From: UBA3824 sp017541145
Lineage (GTDB): Bacteria > Bacteroidota > Bacteroidia > Bacteroidales > UBA3824
Reading direction: 5' to 3'
DNA length: 58,578 nucleotides
NCBI GenBank assembly: GCA_947168365.1
Contig: CAMVLO010000021.1
Coordinates: 1-58,578, forward strand
The position numbers were made by a program, and so were the translations under genes. The notes under the pieces were generated by a model. The model worked only from the letters and a program-made list of their open reading frames with translations. It searched no databases and was not told where the DNA came from. Below are positions 50,534-58,578 of this stretch, piece after piece. How positions within the stretch are numbered: position 1 is the first letter of the stretch; each line of letters opens with the position of its first letter.

Positions 50534-52990
50534 TTAGAATTTATATGTTATTGTAAAAGAAGGAATTATTGTTAAGAAAGTAATTTTTCTCAATATAGTA
50601 CGCTCGCCACCGGTTTCAGAATTGTAAACCGATTTTGAGAAACAGAAGTTAGGATTTTTAGCGTTGTAAAGATTATACACTGACAGATTGAAAACTCGTT
50701 CACAACGTTTTTTCTGTTTATGAAAATTTACGCCAAGACACATCAGATGTGTAGAAGGCAATGTATAATTATTGCGATTCTCCACATAATCAGTATTAGA
50801 CGGATTATTATAAGAATCATCAAGATCGGAATAAGCGTCAGTATATTCGCCCGGACGTGTTCCCGGAAATAATATTGCTTCTTGAGAGTTAGAAACAGTA
50901 GCATGTGCACCGCTATAGAATGTCCAAGTAAGATCCAAATCTATTCTGTCATTAAATTTCTGATTGTAAACAACTCCTACATTATGACGGCGGTCGTATG
51001 TAAAGGGGAAAGGATCTCCGTTGTTGACTTGCGAATCCGAAACAAAATCTCTGTCAGACTTGCTTAATGTATAACTTATCCATCCCGTAGCCTTACCGGT
51101 ATTCTTTTTTATCAACAGTTCCAAACCTTTGGAAGTGCCCTCTCCCATTGATACGAGATCTTGCCAATTGGATGAGAAACCCATAAAACTCATACCGTCT
51201 TTGTATTCAAGTACATTGTTGAGTTTTTTGTAATAACCTTCCAATGAAAATTCCCAATTCTTGATACCGGTGTAATATACACCGACTGAAAACTGATCGG
51301 AAGTTTCAGGTTTAATATTTTCTGTAATCGGTACCCAAAGGTCGGTCGGTAATGATATCGGTGTTGAACTCAACAGATGTACGCACTGACTCATTCTTGT
51401 ATATGAACCTTTAAAAGACCAATCTTCCAACGGAGAATACTTCAGAGAAAATCTCGGTTGATAATTTGAATAGATTTTCTTTCCTACAGAAAACATCGTA
51501 TAAGCAAAACCCGGATTAAGATGCAATGTGTTACAAATTTTCCAATCATCTTCCACATATACAGAAAGTTCGTTGGCATAAATTGCTTTTGTTCCGGGAT
51601 TATTAACCACAGAATCAATAGGAATATTATCCGGCAAATTGCTCTTGGAAACCAATTTAAGATGCGAAGTTTCAGGATCGAAATTATGATTGATATAATT
51701 AACACCGAATTTTATATCATGTTTTTCGTTCAACATAAAATCAAAATCGTCTGAAAAACCTAAATCTACAATCGAAGAATTATATTCTGACTCGTAACAT
51801 TCCAAACTTTTGAAATTTGTATCTTTATAAATCTCAGTATACTCATATTCATTACCAACCGACATCTTATACTTATTGTAACTTAATGTTGCATTAGAAA
51901 ACAATCTCGGTGCAAAAACATGATTCCATCTTGCGGTTGTTAAAAGATTTCCCCATCTGAGATAATATTTATCTTTGTCGTCATATTTTCGATACTCCTC
52001 ATTATACTCATACTTATCTTTCACCCAAAACTTATCAACTCCCCGATAAAAACTTACATAAAGTCGGTCGTTGTCACTAAACTTGTGATTGATTTTTGCA
52101 TTGAAATCATAAAACCAATATCCGACATTTACTTTCTCACCGTCAATTTTCAATAGTGACATCAAAGGTGTAGTAAGAAGCGATAAATATGTTGTACGTC
52201 CTGAAATAGAAAACGATGTCTTATCTTTAACAATCGGACCGTCGAATGTAAATCTCGATGTCAACAATCCGATAGAAATACTCTTGTTAAAATTCTGCAT
52301 ATCACCGTCTTTGGTTCTGACATCAATTACTGAAGATACTCTGCCGTTGTATCTTGCAGGAAACGATGTCTTGTAAAACGATACTTTCTTGATGGCTTCG
52401 GGAGTAAACACCGAGAAAAATCCGAACATGTGATCCACTTTATAAATAGGTGAACCGTCCAACAAAACAAGATTCTCGTCACCACCGCCGCCGCGTACAT
52501 ATATCGCAGAAGAGCCCGCCGAACCTTGCTGAACTCCCGGTGTCAACTGAATGGTACGCATTACATCGGTTTCGCCAAGCAATGTTGGAGTATGTTCAAT
52601 CATTTTTACCGGTAAATCCAAACTACCCATTTTAGGTGATGAAATACCCGTTTCGTTTTTCTCTGCCGTTACTACTACTTCTCCCAAAGCTGTTGATTCT
52701 TTGAGTTTTACATTGATTACAGTATCTTTTGTCAATACAAAGTCTACCACTTCAGGAGTGTATCCCACGTATGAATACTGCAAAGAATGTGAACCTTCGG
52801 AAAGTGTAATAGAATAGAAACCGAAAACATTGCTGATTGCCCCATGTTTTGAAAGGTTGTCGTATACAGTAGCTCCGATAAGAGTTTCCGATGACTTGTC
52901 GTCTGTAAAATACCCGCTAACTGTAAATTTCTTTTGAGCATAACTTTCAATGCCCGATAAAACAATTAAAAACGCTAATAAATACTTCAT
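50534..52990 (-). CDS. TonB-dependent receptor with CarboxypepD_reg domain
   Basis: 818 residues. Signal peptide (ending SYAQ), carboxypeptidase-regulatory-like domain (about 23-110, FTVSGYFTDDKSSETLIGATVYD), plug domain (about 125-225, with YVRGGGGDENLVLLDGSPIYKVDHMFGFFSVFTPEAIKKVSFYKTSFPARYNGRVSSVIDVRTKDG), then a beta-barrel ending in the aromatic TITYKF. It imports an unknown ligand using TonB energy. No SusD partner is present; the DUF4249 lipoprotein takes that place. Confidence 0.94.
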   Translation of the reverse strand: MKYLLAFLIVLSGIESYAQKKFTVSGYFTDDKSSETLIGATVYDNLSKHGAISNVFGFYSITLSEGSHSLQYSYVGYTPEVVDFVLTKDTVINVKLKESTALGEVVVTAEKNETGISSPKMGSLDLPVKMIEHTPTLLGETDVMRTIQLTPGVQQGSAGSSAIYVRGGGGDENLVLLDGSPIYKVDHMFGFFSVFTPEAIKKVSFYKTSFPARYNGRVSSVIDVRTKDGDMQNFNKSISIGLLTSRFTFDGPIVKDKTSFSISGRTTYLSLLTTPLMSLLKIDGEKVNVGYWFYDFNAKINHKFSDNDRLYVSFYRGVDKFWVKDKYEYNEEYRKYDDKDKYYLRWGNLLTTARWNHVFAPRLFSNATLSYNKYKMSVGNEYEYTEIYKDTNFKSLECYESEYNSSIVDLGFSDDFDFMLNEKHDIKFGVNYINHNFDPETSHLKLVSKSNLPDNIPIDSVVNNPGTKAIYANELSVYVEDDWKICNTLHLNPGFAYTMFSVGKKIYSNYQPRFSLKYSPLEDWSFKGSYTRMSQCVHLLSSTPISLPTDLWVPITENIKPETSDQFSVGVYYTGIKNWEFSLEGYYKKLNNVLEYKDGMSFMGFSSNWQDLVSMGEGTSKGLELLIKKNTGKATGWISYTLSKSDRDFVSDSQVNNGDPFPFTYDRRHNVGVVYNQKFNDRIDLDLTWTFYSGAHATVSNSQEAILFPGTRPGEYTDAYSDLDDSYNNPSNTDYVENRNNYTLPSTHLMCLGVNFHKQKKRCERVFNLSVYNLYNAKNPNFCFSKSVYNSETGGERTILRKITFLTIIPSFTITYKF

Positions 52991-53141
52991 TACTTAATAT
53001 AATTTACTTATTTTAACAAATTCTGATATCCAATTCACAAATAATAACACTTCAAAGCGACATTACCCTATCAACTTCTAAACTAAACAAATGTAAAAAA
53101 AATATCATAAAAATAATTTTTATCAAACAAATAAATTTTCA

Positions 53142-53149
53142 TACATTTG
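53142..53149 (+). promoter_or_regulatory. -7 box of the penicillin-binding protein gene
   Basis: TACATTTG fits TAnnTTTG, 35 bases before ATG 53185. A TACATTTG on the opposite strand (53088-53095) may serve the divergent TonB receptor gene. Confidence 0.5.
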
Positions 53150-53184
53150 CAAAATATTTGACTAACAAAAATACGACATCCAAA

Positions 53185-55680
53185 ATGGAACTTAGCGACA
53201 GAACTAAACGCAACTTTTTCATCTTACTTTGGGCAGGATTTCTGATACCCGTAATCGCAGCATTTGTAATATTATTTATGATCGGAACAGGACACTTGGG
53301 TTATATTCCTGATTTTGAAGAATTGGAGAACCCCAAAAGCAGTCTTGCATCTCAAATCATATCAAGCGACGGTGTTGTACTCGGAAAATTCTATAAAGAA
53401 AACCGTACAACAGAAAATCAATTTCAACCCATACCAACCGACCTCAAAGCAGCATTGCTCGCTACAGAGGATGTACGTTTCTATCAACACAGCGGAATAG
53501 ATTTACAATCATTATTCAGAGTAGCAAAAGGTTTAATAACCGGAAATACTGCTTCCGGCGGCGGATCTACTTTGTCTCAACAGTTAGCAAAAAACCTTTA
53601 CAACATGCGTGACCATGAAAGACCTCACGGCTTAATGGGTAAAATCGTTATGAAACTCCAAGAATGGGTAACCGCTGTAAAACTCGAACGCAGATACTGC
53701 AAAGACGAGATAATGAGCATGTACCTCAATACCGTAGAATTCGGACACAACTCATTCGGTATCGAAGCTGCTGCCAAAACATTTTTCGATTGCAAACCCG
53801 AAAAACTGAAACTTGAAGAAGCTTCTGTATTAGTGGGACTTTTGAAAGCTCCTACAAAGTACAGTCCTAAGTCAAACCCCAAAAATTCCAAAATAAGACG
53901 TAACACCGTTTTGTTTCAAATAGAAAAATATCAGGCGGACGTAAAAGACAATATCAGAGATTACACTATGCGTTCGCACGACGAGTTCAACAAACTAAAA
54001 GAAACCGATATCGTATTACATTTCTCTCAAGATACTCACGTAGAAGGTCTTGCACCATATTTCCGTGAGTTCTTACGTACTACAATGACAGCCAAGAAAC
54101 CCGAAAGAGAGAAATACGCATCTTGGCAAAGTGATATTTTCGCCGAAGATTCGCTCATGTGGGCAACAAATCCGCTTTACGGTTGGTGCAACAAAAACGT
54201 AAAAAGCAACGGTGAAAATTACAACATCTACAACGACGGTCTAAAAATATATGTAACAATAGATTCCAGAATGCAAAAATACGCCGAAGAAGCCGTAAGA
54301 GAGCACATGGGAACAGGTTACATGTTAGGTAAAACAAAAGAAGAAGGATTACAATCGGTATTTGAAAGATTGGAAATCAAAAATCACAAAAACGGACGTC
54401 CGTTCAGTGCAAGAATATCCGAAGCTCAGATAAAACAAATTATGAATCAGAGTGTAAAACGTACAGAACGTTGGCGCGTAGGTTCCAAAGTAAATAAACT
54501 CGACTCAGTAACAATCATGAAACAATTCATGACACCTACAAACATGCGAGTATTTACATGGAAACATCCTGAAGGCGTTGATACAGTAATGACACCTTGG
54601 GATTCAATATTATATTACAAGAAATTCCTTCGTTGCGGAATGATGTCGATGGAACCCTCTACCGGATACGTAAGAGCATACGTAGGAGGTATAGATTATC
54701 ACTACTTCCAATACGACCACGTAAGCCTCGGACGCCGACAAGTAGGTTCTACATTCAAACCATACGTCTACGCTGCGATGTTCCTCAACCACAGAGAAAT
54801 TCAGCCCGACCACTTGGTAGCCAATGTACCTTACACTATCGACAATCCAAACGGTATACCGCCCGTATATACACCTAAATTCTCAGTATCATCACGCGAC
54901 GGTCAGATGATAAAACTCTCAACCGGATTAGGATTAAGTCTCAACCAAATATCAGCATGGTGTATGAAACAGACAAGTCCGAGAGCAGTAGTAGAATTAG
55001 TAAGAAAAATGGGTATCATCTCCCCCATTCCTGAAGCACCGTCAATATGCGTAGGCTCAGCCGAAGTAAAACTCAAAGAAATGGTAGCCGCATATTGTAC
55101 ATTTGCAAACAAAGGATTGTCAACATCACCCGTATTTGTAGTAAGAATAGAAGACAAAAACGGTAACTTGATATCAACATTCCAAACCACACACACAATG
55201 GCAATGGAAGATATCGAAGCCTACAAAATGGTAGAAATGCTTAGAGTAGTAACCCACGGCGGAACAGCAAGCCGCGCATGTGCAAGCTATGGTTTCAATA
55301 TCACAGCAGACTGCGGTGGCAAAACCGGTACTACAAACCTCAATGCCGACGGTTGGTTCATGGGAATTACTCCTCAATTGGTATCAGGCGTTTGGACCGG
55401 CGGTGAAGAACGTTCAATACAATTCTCTCGAGGAGATTGGGGACAAGGCTCAAGACTTGCATTACCCGTTTGGGGTCTTTACATGAAAAAAATATACGAC
55501 GACCCCGAACTCTCTAAAATATACAGAACAGACGTAAAGTTCGAAATACCTGAAAACTACAAACAATACGTACAACAAAACAGCGGAAACGATTCCAACA
55601 ACTCAAGCTGGCAAAGCTCAATCGATTCCAACGATTTCAACGGCAACGACCCCTACGAATACTCCGAAGGTGATTACTAA
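53185..55680 (+). CDS. Bifunctional penicillin-binding protein 1A (GT51 and transpeptidase)
   Basis: 831 residues from ATG 53185; the only earlier in-frame start is a TTG close to the promoter. A cytoplasmic start and one membrane helix (about 14-36) are followed by the GT51 glycosyltransferase domain, with catalytic E95 in ATEDVRFYQHSGID and GGSTLSQQLAKNLY. The transpeptidase domain has STFK (Ser about 522), a later SLN motif and KTGTT (Lys about 713). It builds and cross-links peptidoglycan glycan strands. The C-terminus is Ser/Asn/Asp-rich. Confidence 0.96.
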   Translation: MELSDRTKRNFFILLWAGFLIPVIAAFVILFMIGTGHLGYIPDFEELENPKSSLASQIISSDGVVLGKFYKENRTTENQFQPIPTDLKAALLATEDVRFYQHSGIDLQSLFRVAKGLITGNTASGGGSTLSQQLAKNLYNMRDHERPHGLMGKIVMKLQEWVTAVKLERRYCKDEIMSMYLNTVEFGHNSFGIEAAAKTFFDCKPEKLKLEEASVLVGLLKAPTKYSPKSNPKNSKIRRNTVLFQIEKYQADVKDNIRDYTMRSHDEFNKLKETDIVLHFSQDTHVEGLAPYFREFLRTTMTAKKPEREKYASWQSDIFAEDSLMWATNPLYGWCNKNVKSNGENYNIYNDGLKIYVTIDSRMQKYAEEAVREHMGTGYMLGKTKEEGLQSVFERLEIKNHKNGRPFSARISEAQIKQIMNQSVKRTERWRVGSKVNKLDSVTIMKQFMTPTNMRVFTWKHPEGVDTVMTPWDSILYYKKFLRCGMMSMEPSTGYVRAYVGGIDYHYFQYDHVSLGRRQVGSTFKPYVYAAMFLNHREIQPDHLVANVPYTIDNPNGIPPVYTPKFSVSSRDGQMIKLSTGLGLSLNQISAWCMKQTSPRAVVELVRKMGIISPIPEAPSICVGSAEVKLKEMVAAYCTFANKGLSTSPVFVVRIEDKNGNLISTFQTTHTMAMEDIEAYKMVEMLRVVTHGGTASRACASYGFNITADCGGKTGTTNLNADGWFMGITPQLVSGVWTGGEERSIQFSRGDWGQGSRLALPVWGLYMKKIYDDPELSKIYRTDVKFEIPENYKQYVQQNSGNDSNNSSWQSSIDSNDFNGNDPYEYSEGDY

Positions 55681-55683
55681 TAT

Positions 55684-56496
55684 ATGAAACATCATTACCT
55701 TACTATCTTGATTATATTTATTTTGGCTTCGTCATGCGTTCGAGAAATAAAATTTGAACTTGACGAAGTCAAAAAAAATACAATCGTAATAGAAGGTGCA
55801 ATCACAAACGAATATCAAAAACAAACCATCTATATATCAACACTTTCCGATTGGTATGATACAACACGTACTCCTATAAAATATGCAAAAGTAGGTGTAA
55901 CATCATCCAACGACAGTACATACTTTTACCAAGAAACATCCCCCGGAGTCTACACCTCTGAAAAACCTTTTGTAGGAATCACCAACAGCAAATACTACCT
56001 GCATATCGAAGTTAACGACACAATAATAGTAAACGCCGAAACATCGATGCCGCCCGTAACTCCGCCCGACAAAATCACATGGAAAAAACTCAACAACGGC
56101 AAATACATCCTCGACCATGTAGCAGAGCCGTTAGTAGAAAACAATCCCGCTAAATACGAACTATTTCTTTCTTGGCAAATAGATTCATCAAAATATTCTG
56201 CAAAACTCTATTACTACTCGCTCACCACAGTTGATATTGCACAACTCTTTGCACCCAAAACCGAACATCTTGAAATACCATACGGCACCCGCATAGTAGA
56301 AAAGAAATACTCTATCGATGATAATTACGAACGTTACCTCCGTTCGTTGTTAGCCGAATCATCATGGTCGGGCGGATACTTTGACGAAGCCCACGGAAAC
56401 CTCATCACCAATATTAAATGCAAAAACTACGGCATCAACACCGCCGGATATTTCAGTGCTAACACTGTTATAATAGATACTATAATTGTAAAATAA
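55684..56496 (+). CDS. DUF4249-like lipoprotein behind the penicillin-binding protein
   Basis: 270 residues with a lipoprotein signal (lipobox ASSC, about Cys18). The mature start REIKFELDEVKKNTIVIEGAITNEYQKQTIYIS and the TSMPPVTPPDKITW segment are typical of DUF4249. It begins 3 bases after the PBP1A stop, so it is co-transcribed with it. It is shorter than the other DUF4249 protein in the window (270 versus 370) and has no TonB receptor directly beside it; the receptor is on the far side of the PBP gene. Confidence 0.78.
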   Translation: MKHHYLTILIIFILASSCVREIKFELDEVKKNTIVIEGAITNEYQKQTIYISTLSDWYDTTRTPIKYAKVGVTSSNDSTYFYQETSPGVYTSEKPFVGITNSKYYLHIEVNDTIIVNAETSMPPVTPPDKITWKKLNNGKYILDHVAEPLVENNPAKYELFLSWQIDSSKYSAKLYYYSLTTVDIAQLFAPKTEHLEIPYGTRIVEKKYSIDDNYERYLRSLLAESSWSGGYFDEAHGNLITNIKCKNYGINTAGYFSANTVIIDTIIVK

Positions 56497-56780
56497 CTAT
56501 ACTTTTCGCATGTGTTGATTTTTTTAGAACCACGGAATTAAACGGAATTAATACGAATTGCGTTTGGGCAAACCTCGTGTCCGTCCGCGAAAAATTCCAT
56601 GGCTTCCGTGATTAATAATTGTAAATGAAAATAATGATATAAACGTTTTTGTTTTTGTTACGGTTAAAAATTACCGTGGTTTTTGTCATTACGGTTTAAA
56701 ATTACCGTTATATTTTGTCGCTACCAACAACACCCCCGTCTATTTGATGTCGTCACTTCGAGGCTATGAAAACACAAATT
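56497..56780. other. Intergenic stretch with small palindromes
   Basis: No gene seen. Two similar palindromes, ACGGTTAAAAATTACCGT (about 56659-56676) and ACGGTTTAAAATTACCGT (about 56693-56710), lie about 34 bases apart. Just before them is a CACGG-bounded segment (56531-56613) containing TTGCGTTTGGG. The inverse of that 11-mer occurs beside the dispersed repeat near 10790. Confidence 0.5.
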
Positions 56781-57008
56781 GAAGTCCATTGACGCTGTGT
56801 CAAGAGACTTCAGTTTGTTTGCGCAAGTCTATTGACAAGTGTCAAGAGACTTCTGATCGTTTGCGCAAGTCTATTGACAAGTGTCAAGAGACTTCAGTTT
56901 GTTTGCGCAAGTCTATTGACAAGTGTCAAGAGACTTCTGATCGTTTGCGCAAGTCTATTGACAAGTGTCAAGAGACTTCAGTTTGTTTGCGCAAGTCTAT
57001 TGACACTA
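56780..57008. repeat. Array of 42-bp repeats with two alternating variants
   Basis: Units begin at 56799, 56841, 56883, 56925 and 56967 (the last slightly shortened), with a partial unit before the first. They alternate A-B-A-B-A, differing only in the segment TTCAGTTTG (A) versus TTCTGATCG (B), so the true unit is 84 bp. Each unit holds GTCTATTGAC-AAGT-GTCAAGAGAC, an inverted repeat with one mismatch per arm pair. The 42-bp length is a multiple of three and one frame is open through the array, but it has no ATG or ribosome site. Confidence 0.92.
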
Positions 57009-57234
57009 TGATGTTTATTTGTAATAACAGTTTTTATAAAAAAAATTACACCGACCAAAAGGTTGAAAATTCGGGTTTTAATACAAAAACTTTCAGCAAT
57101 ATTTTATATTTTAATATTTTTTAACTATTGTTACAAAAATACGTCTACACATATCTGTAATGCAGTTAAGATAGAAGAAAAAAGTAAAAAATTAAAAGGA
57201 AATTGATGTAAAATCAGTAATAATAAAAAAAATA

Positions 57235-57266
57235 TTTGCAAATTAAAATTATTGTTTTTATATTTG
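57235..57266 (+). promoter_or_regulatory. Bacteroidota-type promoter of the 57.3-kb gene
   Basis: TTTG at 57235-57238, 20 bases, then TATATTTG at 57259-57266; a full match to the -33/-7 pattern, 40 bases before the ATG. Confidence 0.75.
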
Positions 57267-57305
57267 CAACATCATTAAACAACAACAATATTAAATTTTA
57301 AGAAT

Positions 57306-58076
57306 ATGGAAATATACAATATCAAAAGAAATCTAACCCGTTTCAGAAACGGAGAAGCAATTACTTTCTTGCAGTTAGTTCAGCGAGCAGCGGAGTCTGT
57401 TACTGATGAAAGTATCAAAGAAAAGTTTGAAAATTTCAAGACCAAGCTTTCGGAATTTGTTGACAACAACAAGCTTGAAAATACAAAGCGAAGAAGCAAG
57501 GAATTGGAAATGCTTTTAACTGAAATTAGTCAAAGGTATAACTTTTTGAGAAATAGTGCTAAAAGTGCGTTCTATTTCACAGACCCGAAGGTTATAAAAG
57601 TAGCCTCAATTATCAACCATGCGATGTTGCTTGGTAAAAAGTTTAAATCAAGAGATGTCTTAACTTTGCTTTGTAAGTATACCACTACGATTTCAGCAAT
57701 CAGAGAAAATGCTGATGCAGAATTATTGAAGTCAACATTATATGATGACATAATTTCTGAAATTGAAAAGCTGATTGAAAAATACAGCGAAGCTTATCTC
57801 GAAAGAAATGAGTACAGAGCATATATCAAACATCGTGCATCAGAATCGAGAAAAGAAGTGGAAAAAGCGTATTATGATTTAACTGTATATTTGAACTCGA
57901 TGGCAAACCTCGGTGATAACATCTGCAAGGATATTGTAGAAGATATCAACGAGACTATTATTTGGGTTAAGAGAAAGAAATCTCATCATGAAGATATAGA
58001 AGATCTTGATGATATAACAGATATTAAAGCTATAGAAGATAATAATACGATTACTGAAGATATACAAACCTTTTAA
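57306..58076 (+). CDS. Helical hypothetical protein (possibly DUF6261)
   Basis: 256 residues, almost wholly alpha-helical by composition, without signal peptide or membrane segment. The length and an opening that reads like a small helical-bundle protein remind me of DUF6261 proteins of Bacteroidota, but I cannot confirm this. The C-terminal 35 residues are acidic and low in complexity (HHEDIEDLDDITDIKAIEDNN). It stands alone with a strong promoter and terminator, between two repeat arrays. Base use is closer to G-C balanced on the + strand than its neighbours, which may hint at a different history. Confidence 0.65.
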   Translation: MEIYNIKRNLTRFRNGEAITFLQLVQRAAESVTDESIKEKFENFKTKLSEFVDNNKLENTKRRSKELEMLLTEISQRYNFLRNSAKSAFYFTDPKVIKVASIINHAMLLGKKFKSRDVLTLLCKYTTTISAIRENADAELLKSTLYDDIISEIEKLIEKYSEAYLERNEYRAYIKHRASESRKEVEKAYYDLTVYLNSMANLGDNICKDIVEDINETIIWVKRKKSHHEDIEDLDDITDIKAIEDNNTITEDIQTF

Positions 58077-58111
58077 GAAAAATTATCATATTCATTTTTC
58101 ATTTTTTTTTG

Positions 58112-58154
58112 CCGGATGCGTTTTTATTTTTTTTTACCGCGTCCGGTTTTTTTT
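58112..58154 (+). terminator. Terminator after the 57.3-kb gene
   Basis: Stem CCGGATGCG / CGCGTCCGG (9 bp with one G-T) with eight T following; the loop itself is T-rich. Confidence 0.85.
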
Positions 58155-58171
58155 ATGTTGTTAATGACAAC

Positions 58172-58578
58172 GTCTCTAAATGGATTGAACGGATTGTACA
58201 TCACCATTCGGTAGAGACGGTGTGTACACCGTCTCTAAATGGATATCAATATATTAATATTCGAGACGGTGTACACACCGTCTCTACGGTAATAATTTGA
58301 TATTAATATTTAAGACGGTGTACACAGCGTATATACGGTAATTATTTAATATTAATATTCGAGACGGTGTACACACCGTCTCTACGGTAATAATTTGATA
58401 TTAATATTCGAGACGGTGTACACACCGTATATACGTAATAATTTGATATTAATGTTCGAGACGGTGTACACACCGTATATACGGTAATTTTTTAATAATT
58501 TGATATTGATGTTTAAGACGGTGTACACACCGTCTCTACGGTAATAATTTGATATTAATATTCGAGACGGTGTACACA
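58172..58578. repeat. Tandem 49-bp repeat with a palindromic core, running off the window
   Basis: Palindromic cores of about 22 bases (GAGACGGTG...CACCGTCTC) begin at 58213, 58263, 58312, 58361, 58410, 58458, 58515 and 58564. Spacing is 49 bases except 48 and 57 near the end. The sequence between cores (TACGGTAATAATTTGATATTAATATT) is also conserved. The first core is in the opposite orientation (GTGTGTACAC centre instead of GTGTACACAC), and a half core lies at about 58170. Several cores have a TATAT ending that spoils the stem. Confidence 0.93.

Noticed and set aside
56789..57124. Protein-coding gene over the 42-bp repeats
   Set aside because: The frame has only a TTG start, no ribosome site or promoter, and the sequence after the repeats is low-complexity AT-rich DNA.
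58172..58578. CRISPR array
   Set aside because: Spacing is regular, but the supposed spacers are nearly identical in all units and no cas gene is present.

Overview
The window is about 58.6 kb of an AT-rich chromosome from a member of the Bacteroidota, most likely an uncultured Bacteroidales. The evidence for this is a complete type IX secretion core (porP, gldK, gldL, gldM and gldN in that order), families largely confined to the phylum (DUF3078, DUF4249 beside a TonB receptor, HU-like/SPOR fusion, FISUMP remnant), several promoters of the TTTG / TAnnTTTG type, and lipoboxes on many exported proteins. No phage, transposase or plasmid gene was seen. A gut or rumen origin is only an inference from the expansin-like protein and the FISUMP remnant.

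Left part (1-10.8 kb): a Rieske-like lipoprotein, two charged hypothetical proteins, greA behind a hairpin leader, a HIT protein and uppP on the + strand. A strong shared terminator separates them from a - strand run of pantothenate genes (panC, panD), a hexapeptide acetyltransferase, a glycosyltransferase, an M23 peptidase and dxr. An initiator tRNA, a small membrane protein and a DUF3078 barrel follow.

10.8-28 kb is almost all - strand. It holds hom, a DUF2752 protein and five CD225/dispanin-like proteins, four of them with N-terminal GYF_2 domains. Next come a BspA-type lipoprotein (+ strand), a TPR-SpoIIE phosphatase, and a lipid or polyketide-like group (FAD oxidoreductase, acyltransferase, ketosynthase, methyltransferase). 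That group is interrupted by an expansin-like lipoprotein and a decayed FISUMP fragment. An HU-like/SPOR protein ends the block.

28-45 kb: galE, then an AT-rich intergenic stretch with five DnaA-box-like 9-mers in one orientation (candidate origin), three identical tRNA-Asn genes in a perfect 130-bp tandem repeat, a PfkB kinase, the GDP-fucose pair gmd-fcl, ftsX and fabG. The T9SS genes run on the - strand downstream of topA. Hairpins split the T9SS genes into porP-gldK, gldL-gldM and gldN.

45-58.6 kb: three small membrane proteins, a methyl-accepting chemotaxis protein, a TonB receptor with a DUF4249 lipoprotein, a bifunctional penicillin-binding protein with a second DUF4249 lipoprotein, and one helical hypothetical protein. 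Two unusual non-coding arrays close the window: a 42-bp repeat with two alternating variants, and a 49-bp repeat with a palindromic core that runs off the right edge.
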